Part shown: piece by piece, positions 42,365 to 52,379 of the stretch
How the letters are laid out: each line of letters opens with the position of its first letter
How positions within the stretch are numbered: the stretch's first letter is position 1
DNA from: Amyelois transitella
Taxonomy: Eukaryota; Arthropoda; Insecta; Lepidoptera; Pyralidae
Assembly: GCF_032362555.1 (NCBI RefSeq)
Contig: NC_083536.1
Span: 310,001-374,000 of the forward strand
Length of the DNA: 64,000 nt
Reading direction: 5' to 3'
Position numbers and translations under genes: made by a program
The notes under the pieces: generated by a model
What the model was told of the DNA's origin: nothing
The model's database searches: none
Seen by the model: only the letters and a program-made list of their open reading frames with translations

Positions 42365-43666
42365 TTGCATTTTTTTACCAAAATGTCAACAACAGTGAAA
42401 TGTGTGTCATGCAATATTGTGATTAATGAAGTGCTGGCTTTCATTTGTAATAAAATGGACATTATGGATGAAGAGAGTATCAACCGTATATGTGTTACAG
42501 CTTTCTCTCAAAGTGATATTGTGACAGCAAAGCGGTTACTGTATGAATCCTTATCGAAGACAATGAAAACTAGAAAACGTGATGGGAAAACTGTAAGAGA
42601 CATTGAAGACATCCTCTGTACGCTAAAGGAAGCTGATCCTGAAACCTTGCCAATTTTCGTCGCAAGAGAATTACAGAAGCTACCCCCGGTACTTTTTGAT
42701 CACGTCGATGTAACGCAAATTCTTAAGGACTTAGTAAAAATGCGTCAGGACATCAATAACGTGTCTCAGTACTATGCAAGTAAGGAAGATTTAAGCAAAT
42801 TAAAACATGACATTGAAATCCTTAAAGGGACTACGGATGTGAACAATTTCCCTAGAAACATAAACGTAAATCCAAAAAGGGGTGCCTGTTCATTAGAGGG
42901 TTGCGAATATAGCAGTGGACCTATGGGGTTACCGCCTGTTGATAGTGAAAAGGATTTCTGCTCCTCATCTTCACCAAAACTAAAAAACCGTTACCAACAT
43001 CAGCATCCGAAAGAAGGTATAAGTGAAAATAAATCTCCGGCCGTACAGATGCATAACGATGTGTCACCGTCGAACGTCATCAAATCAGCTGTGAGTGGAC
43101 GGGTGGGAGTGGTAAACAACACAGAGTCGGTGACGAGCGAGTGCATGAGTCATGCGCCGCCTGTACCTACGCTTCCATTACGGACGGCCGGGCCTATCTA
43201 CAATGACCGCGGGCCGCAGGAGAAAAAATCTTACACTCAAGTTTTGGAACAAGGTGAATGGAAATCTCAGGAAGAAAATAAGGAATGGGTATTAATACAA
43301 AGAAAGAGATTGAGAAATAGATTTATTGGTCAGAAAGGAAAGGCAGTTGTAGAATCTAATATGAAATTTAAAGCAGCCGACATTCGAATCCCGTTATATA
43401 TTTACAACATAGCGAAGAATGTAACAGAGACAGATATTCAAAATTATATAAAAAATAAGACAGAAGTGCCTGTTGAATTGGAAAAGATTGTTATGAAAAC
43501 GCCAAAAGAGTATAATGCATATAAAATCTATGTACCTAAAAGTAAGTTATCATACTTTTTGCAAGATGAATTTTGGCCGGAAGGAGTAGCTTATAGACGT
43601 TTCATAGATTTCAAGAGAAGTCAACGAAGTGGCCAAAAGCCAAGGACAGTTCATCAAAAACAATAA
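42365..43666 (+). CDS. LINE-4 ORF1: zinc-finger and coiled-coil protein
   Basis: 433 residues (an alternative start at 42,383 gives MSTTVKC). N-terminal CVSCNIVI with a helical domain (ICNKMDIMDEESINRICVTA) and DPETLPIFVARELQKLPP, a layout common to CR1/L2-like LINE ORF1 proteins of Lepidoptera. Then a short coiled coil (about 115-155), a Ser/Pro-rich disordered part and a C-terminal RRM-like region (IPLYIYNIAKNVTETDIQNY, near residues 346-365) that would bind RNA. Stop at 43,664-43,666, two bases before the ORF2 ATG. Confidence 0.8.
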   Translation: MHFFTKMSTTVKCVSCNIVINEVLAFICNKMDIMDEESINRICVTAFSQSDIVTAKRLLYESLSKTMKTRKRDGKTVRDIEDILCTLKEADPETLPIFVARELQKLPPVLFDHVDVTQILKDLVKMRQDINNVSQYYASKEDLSKLKHDIEILKGTTDVNNFPRNINVNPKRGACSLEGCEYSSGPMGLPPVDSEKDFCSSSSPKLKNRYQHQHPKEGISENKSPAVQMHNDVSPSNVIKSAVSGRVGVVNNTESVTSECMSHAPPVPTLPLRTAGPIYNDRGPQEKKSYTQVLEQGEWKSQEENKEWVLIQRKRLRNRFIGQKGKAVVESNMKFKAADIRIPLYIYNIAKNVTETDIQNYIKNKTEVPVELEKIVMKTPKEYNAYKIYVPKSKLSYFLQDEFWPEGVAYRRFIDFKRSQRSGQKPRTVHQKQ

Positions 43667-43668
43667 GT

Positions 43669-46386
43669 ATGGCTGTTACAACTAAACTAATTAGCTTCAA
43701 TTGTAAGAATGTACACCGGTCTGTTCCATGTTTGAGAAACCTGTGTCGGACTGCTGACATAATTGCATTACAAGAGACGTGGCTCTTACCACATGACCTA
43801 CAGTCTCTGGGAACTATTGATGAAAATTTCGCGTTCACTGGCAAATCGGCAGTAGATACTTCCCAGGGTATACTTCGTGGGAGACCATACGGTGGAGTGG
43901 CACTATTGTGGAGGAAGTCTATATTCCCGCGTGTTTCGATAGTTGAGTGTAACAGTGTGCGTTTGGCGGCTATTATAATACACCTCGATGGTGGTAAGTC
44001 GATGCTAGTGATTACTGTGTATATGCCCACGGACTTGGCGGTGAATCTTACTGAGTTTACAGACTGTATGGGTGAAATAAGTACCTTAGTGGAGACATGT
44101 AGTATCGAATCTGTTTTTATTCTCGGGGACTTCAATGCACATCCCGGTGAGCAATTTTCACATGAGCTTTTAAATTTTTGTTACGAGAACTCGTGGTCGT
44201 GTATTGATATGGAACTTCTGCATAACGATACCTATACTTTTGTGAGTGACTCACACGGCACTCGCAGTTGGCTTGATCATTGTATTGTTACTAGTGCCGC
44301 GCGGAATTCTGTACTTAGTGCATCTGTATTGTACCATAATGTCTATTGGTCAGATCATCTACCTTTATTAATTGAGTGTAATATAAATAATATTCAATGT
44401 AAAATTTCGCTTTCCTCACAATCTTTAAATAAAATTAAATGGGGTGAAAGGGACAGAGAACAAATACAGAAATATACTGATATTTGTAATAGTAAATTGC
44501 GATTAATTGACTTTCCTGTAGATTTTTGTGCATGCGCTGACAAGTTGTGTTCTAATGTTGACCATAGAGTAAATTTGGAAGCTATGTATTGTGAGATAAT
44601 ATATATTTTGAGAGACTCAGCAAAATGTTGCTACAAGGATAAAAGAGTTAAGCAGCATAGGTACATTACAGGCTGGAATAAGCACGTAGGTACCGCTCAC
44701 AGGGAGGCTCGGTTTTGGTATCAGTCGTGGTTGCAATATGGTAAACTGAGTTCTGGTTTTATTTATGATAAAATGCGCGAATCTAGGAAAATATTTAAAA
44801 GTAAACTAAAATACTGCCAAAACAATGAAAAACAAATAAAATTAGATATTATTGCTCAAAATCATGCTGATAAAAATTTTAAAAAATTTTGGAAAAACAC
44901 TAATAAACTGAATCCGAGGTCGAGTGTCCCTGCGAGCGTAGATGGTAAGTTCGATCCAACCGATATAGCGAATGCTTTCCGTAACCAATTTAAGGTGGGG
45001 CCTTCCCTCCCTCAGGAGTCGCAGGTGTTTGGTGCTGGGTGTCGCGACGGGGACTCAACCGTCAGATTCTCTGCGCGCGAGGTCGCCTCGGTCATAAGTG
45101 GCATGGTTAGAGGTAAATCTCCCGGTCACGATGACCTCAGCATCGAGCATCTGAAGTACGCAGGGGTACACTTGCCGCGAGTTTTGTCCATGTTTTTTAA
45201 TTTATGTATAAGTCATTCTTTCTTACCGAGTGAATTAATGTATACTATTGTGGTGCCTATTATAAAAAATAAAACGGGGGATGCCTCAAACTTGTCCAAT
45301 TATAGGCCTATATCTTTAGCTACGGTTATTGCTAAAGTGCTGGACGGTTTGCTTGACAGAAGATTGGCCGAAAATATTAAAATCCATGATTTACAGTTTG
45401 GTTTTAAACCCAGTCTGTCAACGGAGAGTGCCATCTTCTGTCTCAAGCAAACTGTGCAGTACTACACGGCGAGGAAAACTCCAGTCTATGCGTGTTTTTT
45501 GGACTTGTCGCATGCATTCGATCTGGTGTCCTACAATTTATTGTGGAAAAAGCTACAATGTGAAACCAGTATACCTCCGGATATCATATCAATATTTCAA
45601 TATTGGTATGATAACCAGAGGAACTGTGTCAAATGGGCTGGCTCGCGGTCGGATGAGTACGGGTTGAAATGCGGAATGAGACAGGGGGGTTTGACCTCGC
45701 CCAAGCTTTTCAACTTATACATTAACAGGCTGATCGAGGGACTCAGCAGCACCTACATAGGATGTCATGTAGGTGGGACGTGCATTAATAACATCAGCTA
45801 CGCTGATGACATGGTGCTGCTGAGTCCATCGATGGGTGCCTTGAAGAAGCTTTTGCACATGTGTGAAGAGTATGCAGTGGCACACGGGCTCAGATATAAC
45901 TCGCTTAAAAGCGAGTACATGGTTTTTGGAGCTGGGGCCGCGAGGAGTCAGCGCAGTGTGGCTTGTGTTACGTTAGGAGGTACTCAGTTGAAAAGAGTGG
46001 AAAAATTCAAATATCTGGGTCATTGGGTTACTGAAAGCTTGTCGGATACGGTTGATATTGAGAGAGAGCGTAGAGCGTTATCTGTTCGCTGTAATATGTT
46101 GATTCACAGATTTGCACGCTGTAGCAAACAAGTCAAACTAACACTTTTTAAAGCATACTGTCAGTCGTTCTACACGTGCGGCCTGTGGGTCGACTTCACG
46201 CAGCGGGCATATGGCGCACTGCGCGTTCAGTACAATAACGCGTTCAGGATGCTGTTCGGTCTGCCGCGTTTCTGCAGCGCGTCATCTATGTTCGCTGAGG
46301 CGCGCACCGATTGCTTCTACACAATCATCAGAAAGCGGTGCGCGTCGTTGCGGGCGCGAGTGCGCGGCGCGGCGGCACCGTCCTGA
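43669..46386 (+). CDS. LINE-4 ORF2: endonuclease-reverse transcriptase
   Basis: 905 residues. Endonuclease: LISFNCKNV, IIALQETWLL (Glu), ILGDFNAHPG (Asp/Asn) and YWSDHLPLLI (SDH). RT from about 480: MVRGKSPGHDDLSIEHL, NYRPISLATVIAKV, CFLDLSHAFDLVS (motif A), CGMRQGGLTSPKLFNLYINR (motif B) and ISYADDMVLLS (motif C). The RT ends with the KYLGHWVTE block. No internal stop. The C-terminus is Arg/Ala-rich (RARVRGAAAPS). The start is chosen because it lies two bases after the ORF1 stop, suggesting coupled termination and reinitiation. Confidence 0.9.
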   Translation: MAVTTKLISFNCKNVHRSVPCLRNLCRTADIIALQETWLLPHDLQSLGTIDENFAFTGKSAVDTSQGILRGRPYGGVALLWRKSIFPRVSIVECNSVRLAAIIIHLDGGKSMLVITVYMPTDLAVNLTEFTDCMGEISTLVETCSIESVFILGDFNAHPGEQFSHELLNFCYENSWSCIDMELLHNDTYTFVSDSHGTRSWLDHCIVTSAARNSVLSASVLYHNVYWSDHLPLLIECNINNIQCKISLSSQSLNKIKWGERDREQIQKYTDICNSKLRLIDFPVDFCACADKLCSNVDHRVNLEAMYCEIIYILRDSAKCCYKDKRVKQHRYITGWNKHVGTAHREARFWYQSWLQYGKLSSGFIYDKMRESRKIFKSKLKYCQNNEKQIKLDIIAQNHADKNFKKFWKNTNKLNPRSSVPASVDGKFDPTDIANAFRNQFKVGPSLPQESQVFGAGCRDGDSTVRFSAREVASVISGMVRGKSPGHDDLSIEHLKYAGVHLPRVLSMFFNLCISHSFLPSELMYTIVVPIIKNKTGDASNLSNYRPISLATVIAKVLDGLLDRRLAENIKIHDLQFGFKPSLSTESAIFCLKQTVQYYTARKTPVYACFLDLSHAFDLVSYNLLWKKLQCETSIPPDIISIFQYWYDNQRNCVKWAGSRSDEYGLKCGMRQGGLTSPKLFNLYINRLIEGLSSTYIGCHVGGTCINNISYADDMVLLSPSMGALKKLLHMCEEYAVAHGLRYNSLKSEYMVFGAGAARSQRSVACVTLGGTQLKRVEKFKYLGHWVTESLSDTVDIERERRALSVRCNMLIHRFARCSKQVKLTLFKAYCQSFYTCGLWVDFTQRAYGALRVQYNNAFRMLFGLPRFCSASSMFAEARTDCFYTIIRKRCASLRARVRGAAAPS

Positions 46387-46631
46387 GCGTGTTGGCTGAC
46401 CGATGGGACTCACCATTGTTTTGCCGCTGGATACAGCTTCTTGCTCCTGCTACTAGCTACCAATGTCTATAGTACAGGAATATCATTGGAAGCCAATTGT
46501 GTTACTTAATTATATAATATTCAATTTAAATGAATTGTTACTAACCCTAGAATAAGTTAAAATTAATTTTTACTAACATAATATGGATGCAAAATCTGAA
46601 ATAAATTATTTTATTATTATTATTATTATTT

Positions 46632-47013
46632 GTCACACACACCCATTTATGCTTATATATATCTATATTGTATATAATACATACAACTACAATTTCATAC
46701 TATATATTATATAATTGTATATATTATATATATACCTATTTATATATTTTAATTATTAATACCTTGTAAATTTTATTGCATTAAGTAGACACAGTGTGCT
46801 TGTTTTATCTTTTTGTTTTAGACTATTAGTGTATAATTTTAATTTTTAAAAAAAGGTGTCCTCGGAAGACCAGCGTTGTGGTTACCACCGCAACATTATG
46901 CTGAGAGGAAGCCTTTTTGATATTCACAAAAACGCACAAATTGTAAAATCTGTTACTTAGTATAGTTAAGTTTGTGATATCAAATAAAATATTTTTCTTT
47001 CTTTCTTTCTTTC
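46632..47013 (+). other. LINE-3 3' UTR and (CTTT)n tail
   Basis: Non-coding AT-rich sequence, then GTGTCCTCGGAAGACCAGCG and a (CTTT)n run ending at 47,013. It completes LINE-3 after the LINE-4 insertion. Confidence 0.7.
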
Positions 47014-47018
47014 AATGG

Positions 47019-47250
47019 GATGTTGCCAAAATACTTTTCTATCGCTAAAGGACTTATAAAAGATTGATTAGCACCAGTGTCTATTAGTAATTTAAGTGGG
47101 GGTTCATTAATCTGGACATAAGCAAGTTGCCTTTGGGTTTTGAGATTAACTTCTATTTTGGCTTTTCGGATTTGGGGACCTTCGGAAAATTTTCATCATT
47201 TGCAGAAATCGGATTAGAGCTTATTTCTTCGACAATGGTAGATTCGGCAT
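47019..47250 (-). pseudogene. gypsy-1 protease, N-terminal part
   Basis: Retropepsin active site LLIDTGANQSFI at about 47,070-47,105, cut at 47,018 by LINE-3 and continued on the other side from 29,519. It is in a different frame from gag, as usual when pol is made by frameshifting. Confidence 0.75.
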
Positions 47251-47252
47251 AG

Positions 47253-48542
47253 TTAGGGTTCATAATTATCGGCAAGGTAATATTCAGGCTGATACTCGTA
47301 ATCATTGTTCATAGCATCATAGTAATAGTCATTGTTATAGAGTTGTTCATAATCTAAGACATCAAACGCATTATCAAATTCATTGAAATTGACTTCACGA
47401 GACTTGAAATAATTTGAGGGTGGCGGATTACCTGATTTACGCCAGTCATGCCCTGATGGTGGTAATGGTTTAGTGGCAAAGTGACTGACTCCACTCATAG
47501 GACGCGGAAAGTTATTAGCATTAGATTGCTGTGGTTGCGGTTTAGGGGGCAACCGGAACATATTACTCTGGGCCCTATAATTTGGAGGGGGCGCGCGGAA
47601 AATCTGTTGAGTACGGCTAGGGCCAGCAAAGGGAGTTTGATTAGGTCTCCAGCCCTGAAACTGATATGAAGGCGGGACCTGCCTTGATGGACCGGGCGCA
47701 TTAAACGGATTATTTTGTTGTTTAGGCATTTGAAATCCTTGGTTTCCAGTAGGTTTAGGCATAGTAAAATTATTCAAAGGTAAATTAAATTGTCTAGGCT
47801 GGTGTGATTGCCAATCGTTCTTACTAAAACCTCCTGAGTTGCGCTGTTGTAAATAGAGAGTATTTAGCTCATCCTGTACAAACTCTAATGCTTTCTCCAT
47901 GCTCTCAGGTCTCATGCAACGAATTCTAGCTCCTAATGGATCTTTAAGGCCTCGTAAATAACACTGGAGAGTTAGTTTTTGATATAATTTACGTTTAGCT
48001 TCAATAGTAGTCTCGATAGTTTCATGTAGATTTATGTAGGTCATTATAGTACTAAAGAGGCTTTGACAACGCTCATAAAATTCTTGGGGACTGCTTGACC
48101 CTTGAGTCTGTAGTGATAAGTCATTGTAAAGGGCTGTTTCATCGCGATGGTCTGCAAAGTTATTAATAAGAGCTTGTCTAATGCTACTCCAATTTTCTGG
48201 TATGCCACTAGAGTTAATAAGCCTAGCAGCTTGTCCTGTGACTTTATTTAATATTCCATTGATAAGCGCTGAGTTCGTTAGCTCATGACTGGGCGCTACA
48301 CTAAAATATTTAACTACTAGTTGATCGCATAAGTTAAGAAATCGTGTAAGTATGTATGGATTTCCATCAAATTCTGGTAATAACCTCAAGGATTTATAAA
48401 TAATATCTACTCCGTCATTAGCCATGGTTTCACTAATATTAATATTCCTATGCCCGTCTAGCAAATTTATTCTATTAGCACTTCTCCTACTAGGACTAAC
48501 ACTTCTAGATTCGCGAGGATGAAAGATGTTTGAACCGGGCAT
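47253..48542 (-). CDS. gypsy-1 gag
   Basis: 429 residues. An N-terminal basic stretch, a capsid-like helical domain (about 45-230, LPEFDGNPYILTRFLNLCDQ, LTLQCYLRGLKDPLGARIR), then a long Pro/Asn/Gln-rich, nucleic-acid-binding type tail without CCHC knuckles, and an acidic Tyr-rich C-terminus. This matches errantivirus-type Gag, which packages the element RNA. Open throughout; start 304 bp downstream of the 5' LTR. Confidence 0.85.
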   Translation of the reverse strand: MPGSNIFHPRESRSVSPSRRSANRINLLDGHRNINISETMANDGVDIIYKSLRLLPEFDGNPYILTRFLNLCDQLVVKYFSVAPSHELTNSALINGILNKVTGQAARLINSSGIPENWSSIRQALINNFADHRDETALYNDLSLQTQGSSSPQEFYERCQSLFSTIMTYINLHETIETTIEAKRKLYQKLTLQCYLRGLKDPLGARIRCMRPESMEKALEFVQDELNTLYLQQRNSGGFSKNDWQSHQPRQFNLPLNNFTMPKPTGNQGFQMPKQQNNPFNAPGPSRQVPPSYQFQGWRPNQTPFAGPSRTQQIFRAPPPNYRAQSNMFRLPPKPQPQQSNANNFPRPMSGVSHFATKPLPPSGHDWRKSGNPPPSNYFKSREVNFNEFDNAFDVLDYEQLYNNDYYYDAMNNDYEYQPEYYLADNYEP

Positions 48543-48544
48543 TA

Positions 48545-48827
48545 AACGATAGCATATAATTATATATAAGGAAACTAAAGCGTAAAACTACACACATAAA
48601 ATATAAAAGGATTATTCTATGGGATAATCTATTAGGAATAGGAGTTAGCAAATACTTGAAAGATTCAAAGTACTTACAGCATGATTCTGGTATCTTTGAT
48701 GATCGATGTCTGGATCACTGCAGCTTCCTCCCGCACGTAGATAACAAAGTCACGCAGCGGCTATGCGGAGCCGACAGGATTCGATTTTAGAGTCCTTTCG
48801 CGCCACGCACTGCGTATATTTTGACTA
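48545..48827 (-). other. gypsy-1 5' untranslated leader
   Basis: Non-coding leader between the primer site and gag; expected to hold packaging signals and, for env, a splice donor, neither of which I can pinpoint. Confidence 0.5.
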
Positions 48828-48844
48828 TCCTACCGACTGCGCCA
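48828..48844 (-). promoter_or_regulatory. gypsy-1 primer binding site (tRNA-Ser type)
   Basis: On the minus strand TGGCGCAGTCGGTAGGA directly follows the 5' LTR. It is complementary to a tRNA 3' end of the form TCCTACCGACTGCG-CCA, as in tRNA-Ser, the primer used by several insect errantivirus-related elements. Confidence 0.8.
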
Positions 48845-49135
48845 ATTAAGCGGGTTATAGCCGCAGTTTTCAAAAAAAAACCAAAATCTTTTAAACTATT
48901 TAATAATGAACTAAAGAATTACATATATTAATTTAAATATTACTACAATGTTAAAATATATCAATACAAGTGAGACCGAACCGATGTGAGGATACGGAAT
49001 GAGTTCTCTGAAGTTGCCGGGCGGTCGGACGATGGACGTTGCGCAACCCGTTCCCATGCAGCGACAACGGTGGCCGGAGTACTCGGAACCGCGGGTGCTG
49101 CGTCATGACTTCACATAGCTGAAGTGTTCGTGACA
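48844..49135 (-). repeat. gypsy-1 5' LTR
   Basis: 292 bp, looks identical to the 3' LTR; followed by the ATCT target duplication at 49,136-49,139. Confidence 0.95.
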
Positions 49136-49528
49136 ATCTCAAAAATATTTAATGATTATTTTGTTGATAAAATTACACCTAAACCGAGCTATGGCCATCA
49201 AGTAACAAAAAATATAGAACATAGTGTTAATTCAATGTTCATGGCTCCTAGCCTACCTAAGGATATATTGACCATAATAAAAGGTCTGAAGAACAAAAAT
49301 TCAGTGGGTGTTGACGAAATATCGACTAAAGTCATTAAATTTGTTGCAGAATACATATGCACACACATTAGTCATATTATTAACTTGTGTATCATTAGTG
49401 GTATATATCCTGAGAGGCTAAAGGTAGCTACAATTAAGCCGATATTTAAAAAAGGAAACAAGGAATGCGTTGAAAATTTTCGACCAATTGCAATTCTCTC
49501 AATCTTTTCGAAAATTTTTGATAAATAT
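49136..49528 (+). pseudogene. LINE J1 segment c: start of RT
   Basis: NKNSVGVDEISTKVIKF (thumb-side RT block), LKVATIKPIFKKGNK and NFRPIAILSIFSKIFDKY. Continues at 55,901 after gypsy-2; AATAT duplicated at 49,524-49,528 and 55,901-55,905. Confidence 0.85.
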
Positions 49529-49860
49529 ATAAGGTTATTCAATAACACCGTCAATAAAACACAATTGAGTTTCTCTGAAATGAAAGTAGTTGTTTATTTT
49601 ACATTGTAAACTAAATAATACGTATTCACATTGAATATCATATTTACATACCTGAAATGAAAGAAACGACATTTAATGTTTATAATACGGTGTCAGTTTC
49701 TGTTTTTCCAAATTATTTAAAAGTGCAAAATATCGAGTCGGTTATGAAATGTATTTTCTTCATATAGACAAATCAAATGACGCGGCTCGGTGACATTGAC
49801 GTATGTTATTCGCGGAAAAATTTGAAATAAGAAAAGTGCCTATAGGTGATTTTCTTTACA
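49529..49860 (-). repeat. gypsy-2 3' LTR
   Basis: 332 bp; minus strand begins TGTAAAGAAAATCACC. Preceded on that strand by the polypurine tract GGAGGGGAGA (49,861-49,870). Confidence 0.95.
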
Positions 49861-51619
49861 TCTCCCCTCCAAGAAAAGATGATACAACGGGTGTCCGTGC
49901 ATGCATAGGAGCTGGCGTTAACTTCGAGATGTGGAAGAAGTTTGACTCAGATTTCCTATAGTCAGTATCTATCTTGTAAATTGAGTCTGATATTTTTTCT
50001 ATGATCTTGTAGGGTCCAATCTTCAATTCATCAAGTTTTTTCCTATTTAGTTTGTTACCATTTTCCACAAAAACAATATCACCAACTTTGAAGTCTTTAT
50101 ATCTTCGATTTTTGTCATAAATTGTCTTGTTGTAGTTATGTGATCGGATTGTATTTTCCAGAGCTCTCTTCCTGTCTTGAATTAAATCACATTCAGTTTT
50201 TTTCTGTTTCAATTCATTTGGCAGAATTGTAACATCTGTGCCATAAAGTAGGTACTCAGGGGCATATCCAGTGACTGTGTGCTCTGTTTCATTATATTTC
50301 TTTACACAGTTTTGTGCTATAGTTGACCATGCTACTTTCCTGTCTTGATCATTTATGTTACATCTGATTTTGTTTACCAATGTTTGGTTTAGCCTCTCAT
50401 TTAGGCCATTTGAAAAAGGCGAGTTTACTGCTGTAAATATTATTGGAATTTTCTTTTCTTTTAAAAAATCTTTAAATTCCTTAGAATTGATTCCCGGGTA
50501 TTGATCTGATAGTATCATTTCAATGTCATCAGCTTCTGAACATTTTTTTATGAGTTTGATGAAATCATTTGCATTTTGAGTACTGGATGTCAATATATAT
50601 GCATATCTAGTAAAGTGATCTGATAGTAGATGTAAGTATCTCTTTGTCGATCTGGATCCTCCGAAACCTCCAATGGTGTCAATGGAGCATATTTGAAAAG
50701 GTTTTGTTGCAGGACCTAAGTGAGACATCAATCCATATTTATTTTTTCCTCTCGATTTGTTCTTTAAGCATACTATACAATTTTCACATACGTTTTTTAT
50801 ATTATTTGTCATGTTTTCTGCTGTATATATGGAGCTAATCATTCTCTGCATTTGTTTAATTCCAATATGACCCAGTTCTGTATGTACGTTATGTATTAGT
50901 TGTATGCTGAATTTCTCTGATATTATTATTTTGTCTTTTTTCTTGACTGTCTTATAGTACACATTGTTTTTCATTTGTAACTTGTCTTTTCTACACTGTA
51001 TATATTCATTTTCCACTTGATCTTGTAGGATATCTTTTAGTGTTATTGTGTTTACTACTTTTAACTGTTCCTCTATATTGTCTTCTGGTTCAAGGACTGG
51101 ATTCCTGCTTAGGCAATCGGCTTCAATGTTAAATTTACCTGGACAATATTTTACTTGGAAATCATATTGTGATAAGTAATGTGTAAGATCACCTAATTCT
51201 TCATCAGTTCTAGATTTTATGTTCATATTCTCCAGTGGCTTATGGTCTGAAAATACAATGAATTTTTTACCTATTAACAAATGCTGCCAATACTGTATAC
51301 ATTCTTTGATTGCAAGACATTCCAGATATATTGCTTTCTTTCTTTTTTGTACTTCATTTAATTTTTTTGAGAAGTATGCCACTGGCTTTTCTTCATTGTT
51401 TTGTTGTGGTTGTTTCAAAACTGCTCCTACTCCTAATATACTAGCATCTGTGTATATGTGGATAGGTAAATTTGGATCATAGATTGTTAATATTGGCTGA
51501 GAGCATAATATTTGTTTCATTTCTTCAAATGATTCTTGACATGCTTCAGTCCAGTTAAATATTTGCCCTTTTCTCAATAGGCTATGTAATGGTTCTAATT
51601 TTATTGCTATATTTGGCAC
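49856..51619 (-). CDS. gypsy-2 pol, RNase H and integrase
   Basis: 587 residues. RNase H: IYTDASILGVGAVL (Asp), YLECLAIKECIQYWQHLL (Glu), FSDHKPLENM (Asp). Integrase: zinc-binding HHCC region with CENCIVCLKNK, core CSIDTIGGFG, ILSDQYPGINSKEF and PFSNGLNERLNQTLV (D,D,E), and a C-terminal domain with FKVGDIVFVENG. The stop lies in the 3' LTR. It starts in another frame than the RT immediately upstream, so a small frameshift at about 51,620 separates them. Confidence 0.9.
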   Translation of the reverse strand: MPNIAIKLEPLHSLLRKGQIFNWTEACQESFEEMKQILCSQPILTIYDPNLPIHIYTDASILGVGAVLKQPQQNNEEKPVAYFSKKLNEVQKRKKAIYLECLAIKECIQYWQHLLIGKKFIVFSDHKPLENMNIKSRTDEELGDLTHYLSQYDFQVKYCPGKFNIEADCLSRNPVLEPEDNIEEQLKVVNTITLKDILQDQVENEYIQCRKDKLQMKNNVYYKTVKKKDKIIISEKFSIQLIHNVHTELGHIGIKQMQRMISSIYTAENMTNNIKNVCENCIVCLKNKSRGKNKYGLMSHLGPATKPFQICSIDTIGGFGGSRSTKRYLHLLSDHFTRYAYILTSSTQNANDFIKLIKKCSEADDIEMILSDQYPGINSKEFKDFLKEKKIPIIFTAVNSPFSNGLNERLNQTLVNKIRCNINDQDRKVAWSTIAQNCVKKYNETEHTVTGYAPEYLLYGTDVTILPNELKQKKTECDLIQDRKRALENTIRSHNYNKTIYDKNRRYKDFKVGDIVFVENGNKLNRKKLDELKIGPYKIIEKISDSIYKIDTDYRKSESNFFHISKLTPAPMHARTPVVSSFLGGEM

Positions 51620-51623
51620 ATAT

Positions 51624-52367
51624 TTATGATAAGTTTATTTTTCCCAAAAACTGTCTCACATTTTTCTGAGTTTTAGGTGTGGGGAAATTTTTTATTGATA
51701 TCAAGTTATCTTTCAGCGGTCTGACTGAATTATTCTGTATTACATGACCCAAATATTTGACTGAGTCTTTTGCAAATGTGCATTTAGAGAATTTGAGTTT
51801 CATGCCCTCACTTTTAATTGCTTGAAATAGTTGTCTCAGTTGTTCGATATGTTCTGTGAATGTTTTTGAATATAATAAAATATCATCGATGAAACAAACT
51901 GTGAACTCACTGAGCTTGTGCTTCCGTATAATATTACACATTATCCTTTGGAATATGGCTGGAGATGTCTTCAAACCGAAAGGCAAACAAGTCCATTGGT
52001 AATGGCCTTCCTGAGTCACAAATGCAGTCTTGTATTTATCTGTAACACGTAAAGGTATAGACCAGAACGCTGAATTTAGATCTAGTGTTGAGAAAAACTT
52101 GCAATCTCTTGTTTTTACTATGAGATCTTCAATAAGGGGGAATGGCTGTGACTGAGGCACAACTATTCTATTCAAGTCTCTGAAATCTATGCATAACCTT
52201 GATTTTTTTTTTTCATCTCTTTTATAAGCCAATGTAACTGGTGCTGCAAATGGGCTGTAAGATTCTTCTATTATATTTTTTTCTAGTAATTTCGCAACCT
52301 GGTTCTCAATTTCCTTCTTGTCTTCCAAAGTGCAACGATATGGTCTTTTACTGCAATATTTTTCTAT
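51624..52367 (-). pseudogene. gypsy-2 pol, reverse transcriptase
   Basis: RT with SRLCIDFRDLNRIVV, STLDLNSAFWSIPL (motif A), CLPFGLKTSPAIFQ (motif B) and VCFIDDILLYS (motif C). Begins at the COQ8-like insertion (52,379/52,367) and ends in a frameshift at 51,624. The N-terminal edge continues from the protease reading frame at 53,867. Confidence 0.88.
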
Positions 52368-52379
52368 TTGAAGATCAAT

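Larger units (their letters stand above)
42305..46631 (+). mobile_element. LINE-4: full-length two-ORF non-LTR retrotransposon
   Basis: Inserted in the 3' UTR of LINE-3. A short 5' leader, two adjacent ORFs, a ~200-nt 3' UTR and a (TTA)n tail at about 46,607-46,631. The target duplication cannot be separated from the tail repeat. Both ORFs are open. Confidence 0.85.
29525..47013 (+). mobile_element. LINE-3 with nested Harbinger, tandem duplication and LINE-4
   Basis: Non-LTR element flanked by AATGG (29,520-29,524 and 47,014-47,018). 5' leader 29,525-30,037; ORF1 start at 30,038; ORF1 main part at 34,382-35,352 and again at 37,890-38,860; ORF2 to 42,264; 3' UTR resumes after LINE-4 at about 46,632 and ends in (CTTT)n at about 46,993-47,013. 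It is inserted in the protease of gypsy-1, opposite strand. Confidence 0.85.
24070..49135 (-). mobile_element. gypsy-1: env-bearing (errantivirus-like) LTR retroelement
   Basis: Two 292-bp LTRs that look identical by eye, 4-bp duplication ATCT, tRNA-Ser-type primer site, polypurine tract, and genes in the order gag, pro-RT-RNaseH-IN, env on the minus strand. LINE-3 with its cargo (29,525-47,013) splits the protease; target duplication AATGG (29,520-29,524 and 47,014-47,018). Without the insert the element is about 7.6 kb, a normal errantivirus size. Identical LTRs imply a recent insertion. Confidence 0.93.

Noticed and set aside
48828-48844. tRNA gene
   Set aside because: Only the 3'-end complement is present, in the position of a primer binding site; no cloverleaf.
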